DNA from: an uncultured Opitutia bacterium
GTDB lineage: Bacteria; Verrucomicrobiota; Verrucomicrobiia; Opitutales; Opitutaceae
Reading direction: 5' to 3'
Assembly: GCA_903820035.1 (NCBI GenBank)
Contig: CAIJFT010000209.1
Location: 1 to 33,420 of the forward strand
DNA length: 33,420 bases
Positions within the stretch are counted from its first letter, which is position 1. The number at the start of each line of letters is the position of its first letter. Positions 1 to 9,190 of this stretch are shown piece after piece. The notes beneath the pieces were generated by a model, which saw nothing but the letters and a program-made list of their open reading frames with translations, ran no database searches and was not told where the DNA came from. Position numbers and translations under genes: made by a program.

Positions 1-1767
1 AACACGAGCCGTGAGCGAAACAGCTCCAGCTGTGATGGGCGTCCAACTGAATGTAAAGGGCGCCGCAAACGACGTGCTGAGGAGTGTCGTGCCCGAGAAA
101 AACTCCACCTTGGATATGGTTGCTGGCCCGACCGCGGAAGCGGAAGCGCTAATCGTAGCACTTGATCCCAGCACAATCGTACTAGCAGCCAAGGGGGCCG
201 TCAAAGACACGGATGGGCTCGAAACAATCACGTTGCTGGTCGGCGAGGTCGCCGTGGCTCCGTTGGAGTCGGTCACCCGGGCAGAAAGAGCAACAACGCC
301 GGCAGACGTCGGTGTCCAGGAGACCGAGTAAGGAGAGCTTAACGCGGTGCCCACTCCGGTGGTGCCAGCGAAGAAATCGACGCGCGCGATAGTTGCACTC
401 CCCGCTGCAGTAGCAGTCGCGGTAAGTGCCGCGGTCGTCCCCAACGGCACGGTGCCTCCATTCGAGGGTGAAGTCAGTACCGCGGAAAGGGTACCAGGTG
501 CGGATGAAACGTTAACGTTAACGAGCGTGGAGGTCACACTCGTCCCGTTCGAGTCCGTAACCCGCGCGGTCAACGCGACTGTTCCGGTGGTCGCCGGGGT
601 CCAACTCACGCTGTAGGGAGCCGTGGTATCCGCCGATCCAATCGGGGAGCCGTCTGCGAGAAACTGGACACTTGCGATGGTTGTGCCAACGCCGGCGGTC
701 GCATTCGCAGACACAGTAACCGGTGTGCCCGCGGTGCCACTCGAGTTATTTACCGGAGAGGAAATCGAAACAGAAGGGGCGGCCGACAGAACCGTGACGG
801 TACGAGAAGAGGAACGGGCATTACCTTTGTCATCTGTCCCAACCGCAACCAGAGTCACCGTCTTCGCAAGGGCCGGAGTCCAAGTAACCGAATAGGGCGC
901 AGTCAGATCGGTCGCAACCAGCTCGCCATCGGCGTAAAAAGAAACGCCGCCGGGCGCCGTATTGGGGATAAAGCCATCCGCGTCGGTCGCAGTTGCCGTG
1001 AGTGTCACGGCATTGCCAACCGCGATCACGTCAGACACCAAGGGAGAGACCAAGGAAACAACCGGGGCTAAACCCACCTGGGGGACGATTGTAATCGGAA
1101 ACGAAGCCGTGGACTCCCAAGTCGAGCCACCTCCACTCGGCGTGACCCGCGCGATTAGATTGTAGACTCCGGTGGGGAAAGTGACGTCAGGAAAAGACTG
1201 GAGCTGAAAGTATTGAGAGCCCGTCACGGGTGCACCGAGCGCCGTTTCAGATAGGAAAGAGTCGCGAAGTATGAATTGCACGCTGCTCACCACCCCGTCG
1301 GTCATCGCGACCGAACCGCGGAGCATAACCTCAGACCCTTGAGGGATCGTCGAATTTGCAACGGGCTGCAGGATACTGGACAAATGCAAAACCGGCACTG
1401 CAACTGCGACCGAAGCTGACGTCAGCGTGTTGGGAGTGGACGTGCTGTCCGTCGCAATCGCAGTCACGATGTAAGCCCCTGGAGCAGATGGAGTCCACTG
1501 CACCGAAAAAGGAGAGGTTGTCGCCACACCGACCGATGTCCCGTTAACGCGAAAATCGATCTGCGTAATGGTCGCGCCGCCGCTGCTAGCCGTGGCGGTC
1601 GCGGTGAGGCTAACGCTATTCGTCGGGCTGGAGAGTGTGCCCAAGCTGCCCGCCGAGGGGGCGGTAATCGTCACATTCAGCGGTGGCGCCGCGACGACGG
1701 AGGGCGCGGCCACAAGCGCAACGAGCGCCGCAGCCGGTGCGAAGAATCGCCGGAAGAAGTTTTTCAT
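1..1767 (-). CDS. Secreted protein of tandem bacterial Ig-like domains (partial, C-terminus outside window)
   Basis: The reading frame is open from an ATG at 1767 to the left edge (589 codons, no stop), so the gene is truncated by the window. Residues 1-26 form a Sec signal peptide: basic start MKNFFRRFF, hydrophobic core, cleavage near VVA/APP. About six Ig-like units of 90-100 residues follow, near 28-122, 125-228 (divergent), 234-326, 330-420, 424-515 and 518-end. The clear units repeat the pattern TSP..G..V.LG, TATA, V.FFAG, APYSVSWTP, G.V.LTARVTDSNG. This is typical of the Big_7-like bacterial Ig family of surface adhesins and extracellular enzymes. Nothing catalytic is visible in this part. 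The start lies 19 bp after the secretin stop on the same strand, so co-transcription with the pilus-like operon is likely. Being a surface protein or substrate of that machinery is inference. Confidence 0.85.
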   Translation of the reverse strand, partial: MKNFFRRFFAPAAALVALVAAPSVVAAPPLNVTITAPSAGSLGTLSSPTNSVSLTATATASSGGATITQIDFRVNGTSVGVATTSPFSVQWTPSAPGAYIVTAIATDSTSTPNTLTSASVAVAVPVLHLSSILQPVANSTIPQGSEVMLRGSVAMTDGVVSSVQFILRDSFLSETALGAPVTGSQYFQLQSFPDVTFPTGVYNLIARVTPSGGGSTWESTASFPITIVPQVGLAPVVSLVSPLVSDVIAVGNAVTLTATATDADGFIPNTAPGGVSFYADGELVATDLTAPYSVTWTPALAKTVTLVAVGTDDKGNARSSSRTVTVLSAAPSVSISSPVNNSSGTAGTPVTVSANATAGVGTTIASVQFLADGSPIGSADTTAPYSVSWTPATTGTVALTARVTDSNGTSVTSTLVNVNVSSAPGTLSAVLTSPSNGGTVPLGTTAALTATATAAGSATIARVDFFAGTTGVGTALSSPYSVSWTPTSAGVVALSARVTDSNGATATSPTSNVIVSSPSVSLTAPLAASTIVLGSSATISASASAVGPATISKVEFFSGTTLLSTSFAAPFTFSWTPITAGAVSLTARV

Positions 1768-1786
1768 GACGGTCGTCGGGGCGAGA

Positions 1787-4603
1787 TTATTTGGCGCTGC
1801 TCCGGATCCGCGGCTCGGCACTCGCGGGGGTCACGATGGTCGGGTTCTGGAAGAGCGAGTTGGCGGGCGTGCTCTTCAACGACTGCTTTTTCGGCGAGCC
1901 GCCAGGGCTGACCAAATTGGCGGTGACGAAGATGAGGAGGTTGCGCTTCTGAGCACTTTCGCCCTTGGAGCGGAAAAGGCGCCCGATCAACGGCAGATCG
2001 CCGAAGAACGGAATCTTGTCGTTCACCTTCTTCACTTCCTCGCGGGTCAAACCGCCCATCACGAGCGTGGCACCGTCCCAGATCGTGACCTTGGTCGAAA
2101 TGTCGCGCACCGAAAAGATCGGTTGGTAGAAACCGGGCGGCACCGTGACCGTCGTGGTGCCGGAAATGGCGACGCTCGGACCACCGTACTCCACGAAGCC
2201 CTCGAACTCGGTAACCTTCGGATTCAGGTCGAGGCTGATGCTGTAGTCGTCTTCCTCCACGGTGGGTGTCACCTTGAGCTCGACGCCGACGTTACGCATC
2301 GTAAATTCCTGCGGCGTGCCCGCGGTGATGGTGACACCGGCCGCGCCACCAGCGACGGCGCCGGTTCCAACCTGACTCTGGATTTCACCATAGCTTTGCG
2401 GATAGCGCAGTTCTTGGGCGACCGTGATATTCGCGGGGTTGCCCGAGAGCACTGTGAGCTTCGGGGAGCTCAGGAGATCGGTGCCTTGGCGTTGGGACAG
2501 GGCGCGGATGGCGGCGCTGACATCAAACTCGCCGACGAAGCCGACAATATTAGCGAGGGCGTTGGCGGTCGACGCGAGTTGCACGGCGCCGGGGATCGAG
2601 GTCGGAGAAACCGGCACGCGCAGTTGGCCGGCCGTCTGGTTCGGATCGGTGTCGGAAAGCGTGATGGCGGGGTCCTTGATCACCAAGGCGTTGGCGTTCG
2701 ACGTGCTCGGGAACGCACCGACGAGCGGCCGCGTAACGCCGGCACTGGTGTAGAGTTCCTGCGCGTCGAAGATCTGGCGGCCATTGGTATCCAGCACGGG
2801 CGCGCCGGTACCCGGATTGACGCGCGGGATACCGCGGCGGGAAAGATTCCAAGTCACGCCCATTTCCTCGAGGGCGCCTTCCTGCACTTCCATGAACTTG
2901 GCCTCGATCTCGACTTGGCGCACATCCTTGTAGCGGTCGAGGATGTTGCGGATGCGCTCCATATTACGAGCCGTCTGGGTGACGATGATCGCGGATCCGT
3001 CGTAAGCGAGGGATGCTCCTTCGATGGTAAAGCTTACCCCGGCCTGCTGGAGAAAGCCTTTCATCGAAGCGGCCTCGCCGCCGATCGCAGAAGTCTCAGC
3101 AGAGCCGGCGCCGGCGGCCGCGTAAGGATCCTTGCCGCCGGATGAATGCGACGGCGATGACATACCGCTCATGCGAAGCACCGTGGCGCGGGTAACGGGG
3201 AAGAACTGGGTTTCGAGCGTGCTCGTATCGCCGCCGGGGCGGACAACGACCGCGTCGGCCTGAACTTCGTATTGGTAGCCGATGGCCTCGGTAACAAAAT
3301 CGAGCACGCGCTTCAAGGTGGCGTTGCGCAGGGTGAGCGTGACCGTCGGATTCTTATTCGAAGGATCGAGCAGGACCACGTTGACACCCTTATTGCCAGT
3401 AGCGGTCCGGTCGAATTCCTCGGAGATAGCGCTCAGCGACGCGACCACCTCGCCGATCGGCGCACGCGTCCAATTAACGGCGGGGAGCATAATTTCGCCC
3501 AGTTTTTTCTGGAGCGGAGCAACGGCGGAGCCGGTTTCGATCTCGCGCGGCCGCTCTTGGTAGATGCCAGGCCGTTGCCAGCTCTTGGCGACTTCCTCGA
3601 GGAGCTGGGCGCGGGTCTTTTCCCGGTTCAGTGCACCCGTTTCAGTCTTTTCCTCGGCGATGCGAAGGAGGAAGCCCTTGGCGACGGTGTTGTCGGGTTC
3701 CTGCGCCTCGATGCCGCGGAAGGTTTCCTGAGCGCCGTCAAGATCGCCGGCGACGTATTGAGCGCGCCCCTTGGCGATGAGCTGAGCGGTTGCGGCGCGG
3801 TCGGCCAAGAAAGACGGATCGACCGCCGCGACGACGGGCTTGGCGTCGGCGCGGACCAGCTGGCGCTCGAGGCCAGTCGAGCGGCTGGAAACCGGCGAGA
3901 GCTGTGCGTACGCTCCGAGGGCGGCACGGGCGGCGGCGGTATCACCACGTTTCAGGGCCGCTTGGGCGCGATCGAGCAGCGCCGTGGCTTTCTCCTTCTT
4001 GAGATCGGTGATGAGCTTTTGGGTCAGCGCGTTGGCGGGTAGCGCGGTGAGCGCGGCATCAGCGGTCGCGAGGGCATCATCCGGACGACCGTCGCGCAGT
4101 TGGGCGCGAACGCTGGCGAGTTGGGTCTGAGCGTCGGCAATCAGCTGAGTAAGCCGCGCAGACTCGGCCCTGGCAAGGGCGTCGGCTTCCAACTCGGCCG
4201 CTGAAGGGCCGGAGGGCGAAACGGGTTGGCCGGGCTCGGGAATTTTCACGTCAACCATGGCCGAGGTGGAGCGGGGCGTGGTCGGAACGGCAGGTGCTAC
4301 CGAGGGGGCGGCGAACGAAGCCGGCTGGGCGCGCGCATTCTGCTGGGCCACGGCTTGGGCTTCAATTTCGCCGGTGAGCTTCTTCACCGCCGGATCGCCC
4401 GGGGAGAGCGTCGCCAGTTGGGCCAAGGCCTTTTGCGCGCCCGGAAGATCTCCGGCGTCACGCGCCCGCAGCGCCTCCGACATCAGACGAATTTTGGTAT
4501 CGGTCTGGCTTTGCGCGAACGCCGGCTGCAGCGGACCCATCGCACCGAGCAGGACGGCGGCGAGGACTACGGGCAGGGACGTGGAAACGTGACGAGTTTT
4601 CAT
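1787..4603 (-). CDS. Amuc_1098-family secretin (PilQ/GspD-like outer-membrane channel)
   Basis: 938 residues. A signal peptide (1-30, cleavage after AFA) is followed by a region rich in TPR-like Ala/Leu helices (about 35-330). Next comes an STN/N0-like domain (about 365-460, with GVNVVLLDPS and VTLTLRNATLKRVLDF) and then secretin N-domains. The C-terminal secretin core is about 690-905 and carries LLSSPKLTVLSGNPA, VGVELKVTPTV and the signature IPFFGDLPLIGRLFR near the end. Secretins form the multimeric outer-membrane pore of type IV pilus and type II secretion systems. The TPR-rich N-terminus and the four upstream partners match the Amuc_1098 family of Verrucomicrobiota rather than classical PilQ. 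The start is the ATG just before the signal peptide; no Shine-Dalgarno sequence is apparent. The gene lies 47 bp after the PilP-like gene. Secretin assignment is firm; the Amuc_1098 label rests on gene order plus architecture. Confidence 0.93.
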   Translation of the reverse strand: MKTRHVSTSLPVVLAAVLLGAMGPLQPAFAQSQTDTKIRLMSEALRARDAGDLPGAQKALAQLATLSPGDPAVKKLTGEIEAQAVAQQNARAQPASFAAPSVAPAVPTTPRSTSAMVDVKIPEPGQPVSPSGPSAAELEADALARAESARLTQLIADAQTQLASVRAQLRDGRPDDALATADAALTALPANALTQKLITDLKKEKATALLDRAQAALKRGDTAAARAALGAYAQLSPVSSRSTGLERQLVRADAKPVVAAVDPSFLADRAATAQLIAKGRAQYVAGDLDGAQETFRGIEAQEPDNTVAKGFLLRIAEEKTETGALNREKTRAQLLEEVAKSWQRPGIYQERPREIETGSAVAPLQKKLGEIMLPAVNWTRAPIGEVVASLSAISEEFDRTATGNKGVNVVLLDPSNKNPTVTLTLRNATLKRVLDFVTEAIGYQYEVQADAVVVRPGGDTSTLETQFFPVTRATVLRMSGMSSPSHSSGGKDPYAAAGAGSAETSAIGGEAASMKGFLQQAGVSFTIEGASLAYDGSAIIVTQTARNMERIRNILDRYKDVRQVEIEAKFMEVQEGALEEMGVTWNLSRRGIPRVNPGTGAPVLDTNGRQIFDAQELYTSAGVTRPLVGAFPSTSNANALVIKDPAITLSDTDPNQTAGQLRVPVSPTSIPGAVQLASTANALANIVGFVGEFDVSAAIRALSQRQGTDLLSSPKLTVLSGNPANITVAQELRYPQSYGEIQSQVGTGAVAGGAAGVTITAGTPQEFTMRNVGVELKVTPTVEEDDYSISLDLNPKVTEFEGFVEYGGPSVAISGTTTVTVPPGFYQPIFSVRDISTKVTIWDGATLVMGGLTREEVKKVNDKIPFFGDLPLIGRLFRSKGESAQKRNLLIFVTANLVSPGGSPKKQSLKSTPANSLFQNPTIVTPASAEPRIRSSAK

Positions 4604-4650
4604 TGCGGGAAAGTGGAGTCGAAAGCGGGGCGGGTAATTAAGTCGAAAAA

Positions 4651-5520
4651 TCAGGGATTGGTCTCGGGCGCGTCGGGAACGTCGGCCTCGCGCGGGGTAA
4701 GCGTACGCCGGTCGGGCTGGGTCAGCGTCGGGGCTTCCTTGACGATTTCGACCGCCGCGGGGGTGAGCTGGATACCTTCAATACGGAAGGTGGAGTCACC
4801 AATCTTGAAGACGTCACCCTTCCGGGTTTCCCGGGTCGCAGACTCACCAGGGAGCGCAACGAACGCGGAAAGCAGACCGGTAAACTGCCGCTCACGATTG
4901 GTTAGTATCATCTCTCGACCGGACTTTTCATCGGTCACAACGGAGGTAGCGACAAGTTGTTGGGTGGTCATGCTCTCGCCGGCGCGAATCGGCTGCGGGC
5001 GCACCTGCAGGCTCTTGATGATCAAGCCCAGATTGGTCACCCGCTTTCCGGCGCTGCCAAGGAAAACCTCGCCGGTAACTAGGTTCTGAAATGTTCCGCG
5101 CCAGTCCCCTTCCCCGCCGGCATATCCGATGAGTTGCAAACGGAATGGTTCCGGACGCACGGCGACCAGCTCGACGCCAAAGGCCTCCTGCGCCACCTCG
5201 TCGTCGGCAAGACTCGAAGGCGGCTTGACGGTGAATTGCTTCGAACGGGCGTTATAAAATATCTCGGGTGGAGTGAAAGTGTCGTAGATCCATTCCCGAC
5301 CCCGAGTCTGCGCTACGGGTGCGGCCCAAGTCTCGGTCTTGACGGCGGGGGCATCCGGCGCCTTTGGCGTAAAGGAGGCGCCGGCGAGCTCGACGGTAGG
5401 AATCGCGCCCGCGGGGAAACCCACCTGCCCGACCACCAGGTAGCCAAAGCCGGCAGCGGAGACCAAGGCGACGATAAAGCCGGCCCCGAGGAGAATTTTG
5501 TCGTTGGTGGTAACGGCCAT
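4651..5520 (-). CDS. Amuc_1099-family pilus-like protein (PilP-like periplasmic linker)
   Basis: 289 residues: a short cytoplasmic start, one membrane anchor (about 10-32) and a periplasmic remainder. Two similar beta-rich segments are visible, one around QLIGYAGGEGDWRGTFQNL and one around KGDVFKIGDSTFRIEGIQL. They suggest repeated small beta domains like the homology-region domain of PilP/GspC, which bridge the inner-membrane platform to the secretin. The C-terminus is Pro/Asp-rich. The gene sits between the PilO-like gene (5 bp upstream) and the secretin gene, exactly the PilP position in a pilMNOPQ order and the Amuc_1099 position in Akkermansia. Sequence alone gives weak family identity; gene order carries most of the weight. 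The start ATG lies immediately before the membrane anchor. Confidence 0.8.
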   Translation of the reverse strand: MAVTTNDKILLGAGFIVALVSAAGFGYLVVGQVGFPAGAIPTVELAGASFTPKAPDAPAVKTETWAAPVAQTRGREWIYDTFTPPEIFYNARSKQFTVKPPSSLADDEVAQEAFGVELVAVRPEPFRLQLIGYAGGEGDWRGTFQNLVTGEVFLGSAGKRVTNLGLIIKSLQVRPQPIRAGESMTTQQLVATSVVTDEKSGREMILTNRERQFTGLLSAFVALPGESATRETRKGDVFKIGDSTFRIEGIQLTPAAVEIVKEAPTLTQPDRRTLTPREADVPDAPETNP

Positions 5521-5525
5521 TGAGA

Positions 5526-6596
5526 TCAGGTGGACGGGGTGGCCGCCGGTGCATCCCCCGAGGGGGCCTGCGGCGTGACGAGTTCGACGAACTCCACGAT
5601 CACCGTGAATTTCGAGAGTGGCTTGGCGACGATCGGGACTGCCGCAGATACTCGCGCCGCCACCTTGGCAGCGGCGGCTTTAGCAGACGGCGTCGTCACG
5701 CGCACAACAGGGGTCGTTGCGGGGGCTGCGTCACTCTCGCCGTCCTTCGCGGTTTGGTCCGTCGCCTCCTCGGGCGTCGCGGCCTCGACCTCGACTTCCC
5801 GGACTAAGACCGGAAGGTCAAAAGCGGCGAGCCGGTTCAGAAAAGTCCGCAACGCCGAAGTCTGACCGGTGAAAACAAAACGGAAGGGAGTGGTATCGAC
5901 AAAGCCTGGGACGCGGGCGGTAACGCGCGGGTCGATAGCGAAATAGTCGGGACCGTCCTCGCTCGCCTCAGAAGAGGCATCGGGCGGCGGGGCTTCTCCG
6001 TTCGCGGCGGCGGCGACACGGGCTTCCCGTTCGGCCTTGGTGACGGTGCGCTCGCGTTTCACCGAAAAGATGGCGCGCGGCTTGGCCTCGATGAGACTAT
6101 CGAGGAGGTACTGGGCGATCAGGCGCTGCCGAAAGACCGGCTCAATGTGCTCCGGCACGGGACCTTCATTGGCGTAGGCGCCGAACCCGAATCGAGCGGC
6201 CTCGGCGCGGATTTCGATATCGCCAGCTACAGCCGCTTCGCGGGTTTTCTCCACGAAAGTGGCGAGATCAAAGTAAGCATCGGTCCGCGCTGTTGGAACC
6301 TTCGCTGAGCGGATACGCTCGGCGGCGGGACCGCGACCCTTCAGCTCACTTCGCATCGAAGCGAGGGCCCCCTGGGCCTTGGCGAGATCGGCCTCGATCG
6401 CCGCGGCGACCTCCCGCTTCGGTGGCGGGGCGAGCTCGGCCATGGCCTGCAGCTCGCCCTTGCGTTGTTCGTAGCGCGCGGCGGCGGCCTGAGACGCCGC
6501 GTACCGCTCATAGATCAGGGCGCCCTCGCCGATGATTACGAGCGCGCAGAGCGACAGTGAGGCGGTGAAGACGGGATTCTTGCGAAAAAAGCTCAC
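5526..6596 (-). CDS. Amuc_1100-family pilus-like protein (PilO-like)
   Basis: 356 residues starting at GTG. A single N-terminal membrane segment (about 9-29) precedes a coiled-coil stretch rich in Ala, Glu and Lys (about 35-95), then a mixed alpha/beta periplasmic region and an Ala/Lys-rich C-terminus. This is the layout of PilO and of Amuc_1100, the Akkermansia envelope protein studied for its effects on host metabolism through TLR2. The GTG start overlaps the stop of the preceding PilM-like gene by four bases (GTGA), so the two are probably translationally coupled; the next gene starts 5 bp after the stop. Known of the family: it belongs to a pilus-like complex at the bacterial envelope. 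Inferred: a structural alignment role between the inner membrane and the secretin. The segment at about 195-220 (EAPPPDASSEASEDG) is a probable disordered insert. Confidence 0.83.
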   Translation of the reverse strand: MSFFRKNPVFTASLSLCALVIIGEGALIYERYAASQAAAARYEQRKGELQAMAELAPPPKREVAAAIEADLAKAQGALASMRSELKGRGPAAERIRSAKVPTARTDAYFDLATFVEKTREAAVAGDIEIRAEAARFGFGAYANEGPVPEHIEPVFRQRLIAQYLLDSLIEAKPRAIFSVKRERTVTKAEREARVAAAANGEAPPPDASSEASEDGPDYFAIDPRVTARVPGFVDTTPFRFVFTGQTSALRTFLNRLAAFDLPVLVREVEVEAATPEEATDQTAKDGESDAAPATTPVVRVTTPSAKAAAAKVAARVSAAVPIVAKPLSKFTVIVEFVELVTPQAPSGDAPAATPST

Positions 6597-8332
6597 AGGG
6601 TCTTCTTCGGATTGATGACGAGCGTGAAGTCGAACCGCAGGAGGCCGTTCTGATTCGTGTCGAAGCGCTCGTTTTCGACCGCGGAGATAAATTGGGAGCC
6701 GGTGAAGCTGGCCAGTAACTGCTTGACGCGCTGCAGTGACTCCGGGCTGACCTTCGACTGGGGATTGGTCACGTCAAGCAGACGTCCGCTCAGAGTGAGA
6801 CGCAGCGGCGGCCCTTTGGGAACAGCCGGCTCGGCGACCGCGGGCGTGGCGGGCGTCGCCTCGTTGCCGGCGGGAGGCGGGGTTTCGGCGACGACGGTGC
6901 TGGGTTCGGGCAAAGGCGGCCGAACGACCTGGATCTTGTCGAGCCAGACATCCTCCACCTTAACGAGGCGCTCCTGCAGATCGGCGAGAAAATTAATCCA
7001 GTTCGCCTTGGTCTCGTAGGCACCGCGCAGGGCGGAGATTTGCTTTGAGGCCTCGTCGATCTGGCGGAGATTTTCGGTGTTACGGTGTTCGACCGCCCGC
7101 AAGGGCATCAGTTGACCGTCGACCTGCGAAACGCGCTCAAGCGTCGCGCTGGTCACTTGGTGGTAATATAAAATCGGCGGTACCAGAGCGGCGGCGAACA
7201 ACCCCGCGGCGGCCACGAACCACGGCTGGCGCTTGCGGAAGGCAAGGAGAGCGGTGAGCGCGGGCGGCAGCAAACTTAACTCGGCGGAGCGGGAACTCAC
7301 AAGCCGCGTCGCGAGGCCCACGAGATCGGCCAGCACCGCAGCGCCCTCCTCGGCCCCGGAGACCCGGGCATCGCCTGAAACGTCGACATTTTTCAGCGAC
7401 TGGTAACGCTCGACCGGAATCCGCAGGCGCTCAGCGAGCACCGAAGGCAATTCCTCGATCAACGATCCACCGCCGGTCAGGTACAGCGCCACGGGCGCGG
7501 CGCAGCCGGACTGGCGGCGGTGATTCACCGCGGAGCGCATGACTTCCATCTGGAGGCGGGTTGCGAAGGCGGTCGCCGCACGCTGCACGACGGCGCGCGA
7601 CGGCGAGCCGGCCGGGAGGTCACTTTTACCGGAGAGAACCTGCACCTTGAGGGTCTCGGCGGAGGCAAAGTCGATGCGTAGCTCCTCGGCGATTGCGAGG
7701 GTCACGGCGTTGCCGGCGAGTGCGAGGGTGCGGACGTAGAACCGGTCGCCCTCCATAAAAAGCAGGCTGGTTGTACGAGCCCCGACGTTCACTACGATAA
7801 TACTATCGAGTACGTCGGGATAATTGTACCGGAAGCCATTCAGGAGGGCGAGGCTCGCGGGCATCGCACGCTCAACGGGGAACCCGACCGCATCGGCGGC
7901 CGTACAAAGGCCCTGCATCGCCTCGAACTTGACCGCAGCGAGCATCACTTCGAGGTCGAAGCCATCATCGGAGACGACAACGTGATCCCATACAACCTCT
8001 TCAAGCGGGTATGGGATATTTTCGACGGCCTCAAAGGCGACTATTTTGCCGCGCTTTTCCTTCGCAACGGAAGGCGTCTTGACGAACTTCGTGAGCGCGA
8101 GGTGCCCCGGCACGGCAAGGGCGGCGGCACCGGAGAGTTTGCGCCGCGAGACGATGGCGCCGAGCGACTGGGCGATTTCGACCGACCAACGTCCTTCATG
8201 GGAGGGATCAGAGCTATGCGGCTCCAAACCGAACTGCTGCAGCACGAGACGACCGGAGGCCCCGACCGCGAAGACACCGCACGCAACATGGCCGGCTCCG
8301 ATGTCGACGGCTAATACACGTGGGGCTCGCAT
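6593..8332 (-). CDS. Amuc_1101-family PilM-like actin-fold ATPase fused to a PilN-like domain
   Basis: 579 residues. The N-terminal 350 residues have the PilM/FtsA actin-like fold: phosphate-1 motif VLAVDIGAGHVACGVF (7-22), a second nucleotide-binding stretch VNVGARTTSLLF, and the adenosine motif LYLTGGGSLIEELP. A single membrane segment follows (about 371-391). The last 180 residues look like PilN: a coiled-coil segment, then an alpha/beta domain (VWLDKIQVV, LTLSGRLLDV, QFISAVENERF, LRFDFTLVI). PilM sits in the cytoplasm and binds the PilN tail to build the inner-membrane platform; here both functions appear joined in one chain. The gene lies 81 bp after the Amuc_1102-like gene and overlaps the PilO-like gene. 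The PilM part is certain; the PilN reading rests on layout and order. Confidence 0.9.
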   Translation of the reverse strand: MRAPRVLAVDIGAGHVACGVFAVGASGRLVLQQFGLEPHSSDPSHEGRWSVEIAQSLGAIVSRRKLSGAAALAVPGHLALTKFVKTPSVAKEKRGKIVAFEAVENIPYPLEEVVWDHVVVSDDGFDLEVMLAAVKFEAMQGLCTAADAVGFPVERAMPASLALLNGFRYNYPDVLDSIIVVNVGARTTSLLFMEGDRFYVRTLALAGNAVTLAIAEELRIDFASAETLKVQVLSGKSDLPAGSPSRAVVQRAATAFATRLQMEVMRSAVNHRRQSGCAAPVALYLTGGGSLIEELPSVLAERLRIPVERYQSLKNVDVSGDARVSGAEEGAAVLADLVGLATRLVSSRSAELSLLPPALTALLAFRKRQPWFVAAAGLFAAALVPPILYYHQVTSATLERVSQVDGQLMPLRAVEHRNTENLRQIDEASKQISALRGAYETKANWINFLADLQERLVKVEDVWLDKIQVVRPPLPEPSTVVAETPPPAGNEATPATPAVAEPAVPKGPPLRLTLSGRLLDVTNPQSKVSPESLQRVKQLLASFTGSQFISAVENERFDTNQNGLLRFDFTLVINPKKTL

Positions 8333-8413
8333 AATGGGTTAATCAATGAAGGCGATTTCAGATGGGGCGAGACGCGGCAAGCGGATTATGGTTACGGGAA
8401 GTTCCCACCGAAG

Positions 8414-9034
8414 TTACCGGGTCTCATGGCGGACGAAGGCATTTGTCGCCCTCGGGTGATCATTCACGAACGGGGTCAAAAACTGTGGCAACAATATCCC
8501 GTCGTTGGCCGCCGCCGCCGCCGACCCGCGGGTCTGGAAGTTTTTCCGCTGCTCCGGTGACGCCAAAGCGACTGCGTAGGCGGCCTTGACAGCCGGCACC
8601 GGACGGCCAGCGACGAATAGTTCGACCGCCCAATACCGAGGATCGCCGTGCAACTGGTCGCGTTTGACGAGCTCAGGCGGCAGATAGAAACGTATGCTGG
8701 CCCGCCCTGGCTCCAGCGCCACGCATTCGGCCTCGGCTCGATAATGCTCCAACCGCCGCGTCGCACCGGAGATGGCCGGGAGCTCGAAACCGAATAAGAC
8801 TCCGATCCGCACGCGCGAGACCATCTGCCCCGGCGTGCCTGCCAACGGCTTGACGATCAGGGTGACCTCGCTTTCAAGCCACGTTCCGGCGCCGCCGTTC
8901 GGCGCGCGGACGTTCGAAAATTTCACGGTGGCAACTTCCACTTCCTGAGCCCGGCTCACGCCCGAGAGCAAGATGAGCCCACCGACCGCCAGGGTAACGA
9001 GGAAATAACGAAGAGCGATGGAGGGGTAAACCAT
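8414..9034 (-). CDS. Amuc_1102-family pilus-like protein
   Basis: 206 residues with a signal peptide or membrane anchor at the N-terminus (hydrophobic 9-25, then possible cleavage after SRA, near residue 29). The mature part is mostly beta-strand, with strands such as VEVATVKFSNVRA, WLESEVTLIVKPL and YWAVELFVAGRPV, suggesting a beta-sandwich. No catalytic motif is seen. It is the first gene of the minus-strand pilus-like operon and matches Amuc_1102 of Akkermansia in size and relative position. That protein's exact role in the pilus-like complex is not settled as far as I know. The ATG at 9034 is the natural start; the promoter should lie in the 156-bp gap shared with the divergent Nudix gene, but I cannot point to clear -35/-10 boxes. 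Confidence 0.78.
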   Translation of the reverse strand: MVYPSIALRYFLVTLAVGGLILLSGVSRAQEVEVATVKFSNVRAPNGGAGTWLESEVTLIVKPLAGTPGQMVSRVRIGVLFGFELPAISGATRRLEHYRAEAECVALEPGRASIRFYLPPELVKRDQLHGDPRYWAVELFVAGRPVPAVKAAYAVALASPEQRKNFQTRGSAAAAANDGILLPQFLTPFVNDHPRATNAFVRHETR

Positions 9035-9190
9035 GCGGAAAAATCAGGACGTTGCGCGCCAGTTCGGCCGGGTCACGCCTAATTTCCGCAATTCCATCGG
9101 GCTCACGCGCTGAATTCCCCGCCAGAGATAACTTGCAGATAACGGGGACCTCACCTCCTTCTCTGGCTTCGCGCTCCCGAACACAATCCC

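Noticed and set aside
11-1165. Four short plus-strand open frames rich in Val, Ala and Thr
   Set aside because: They are the complement of the Ig-like repeats; the minus strand is open throughout and carries a signal peptide and repeated domains.
1568-3145. 525-residue plus-strand open frame
   Set aside because: Antisense to the Ig-repeat gene start and the secretin core; no signal peptide or motif.
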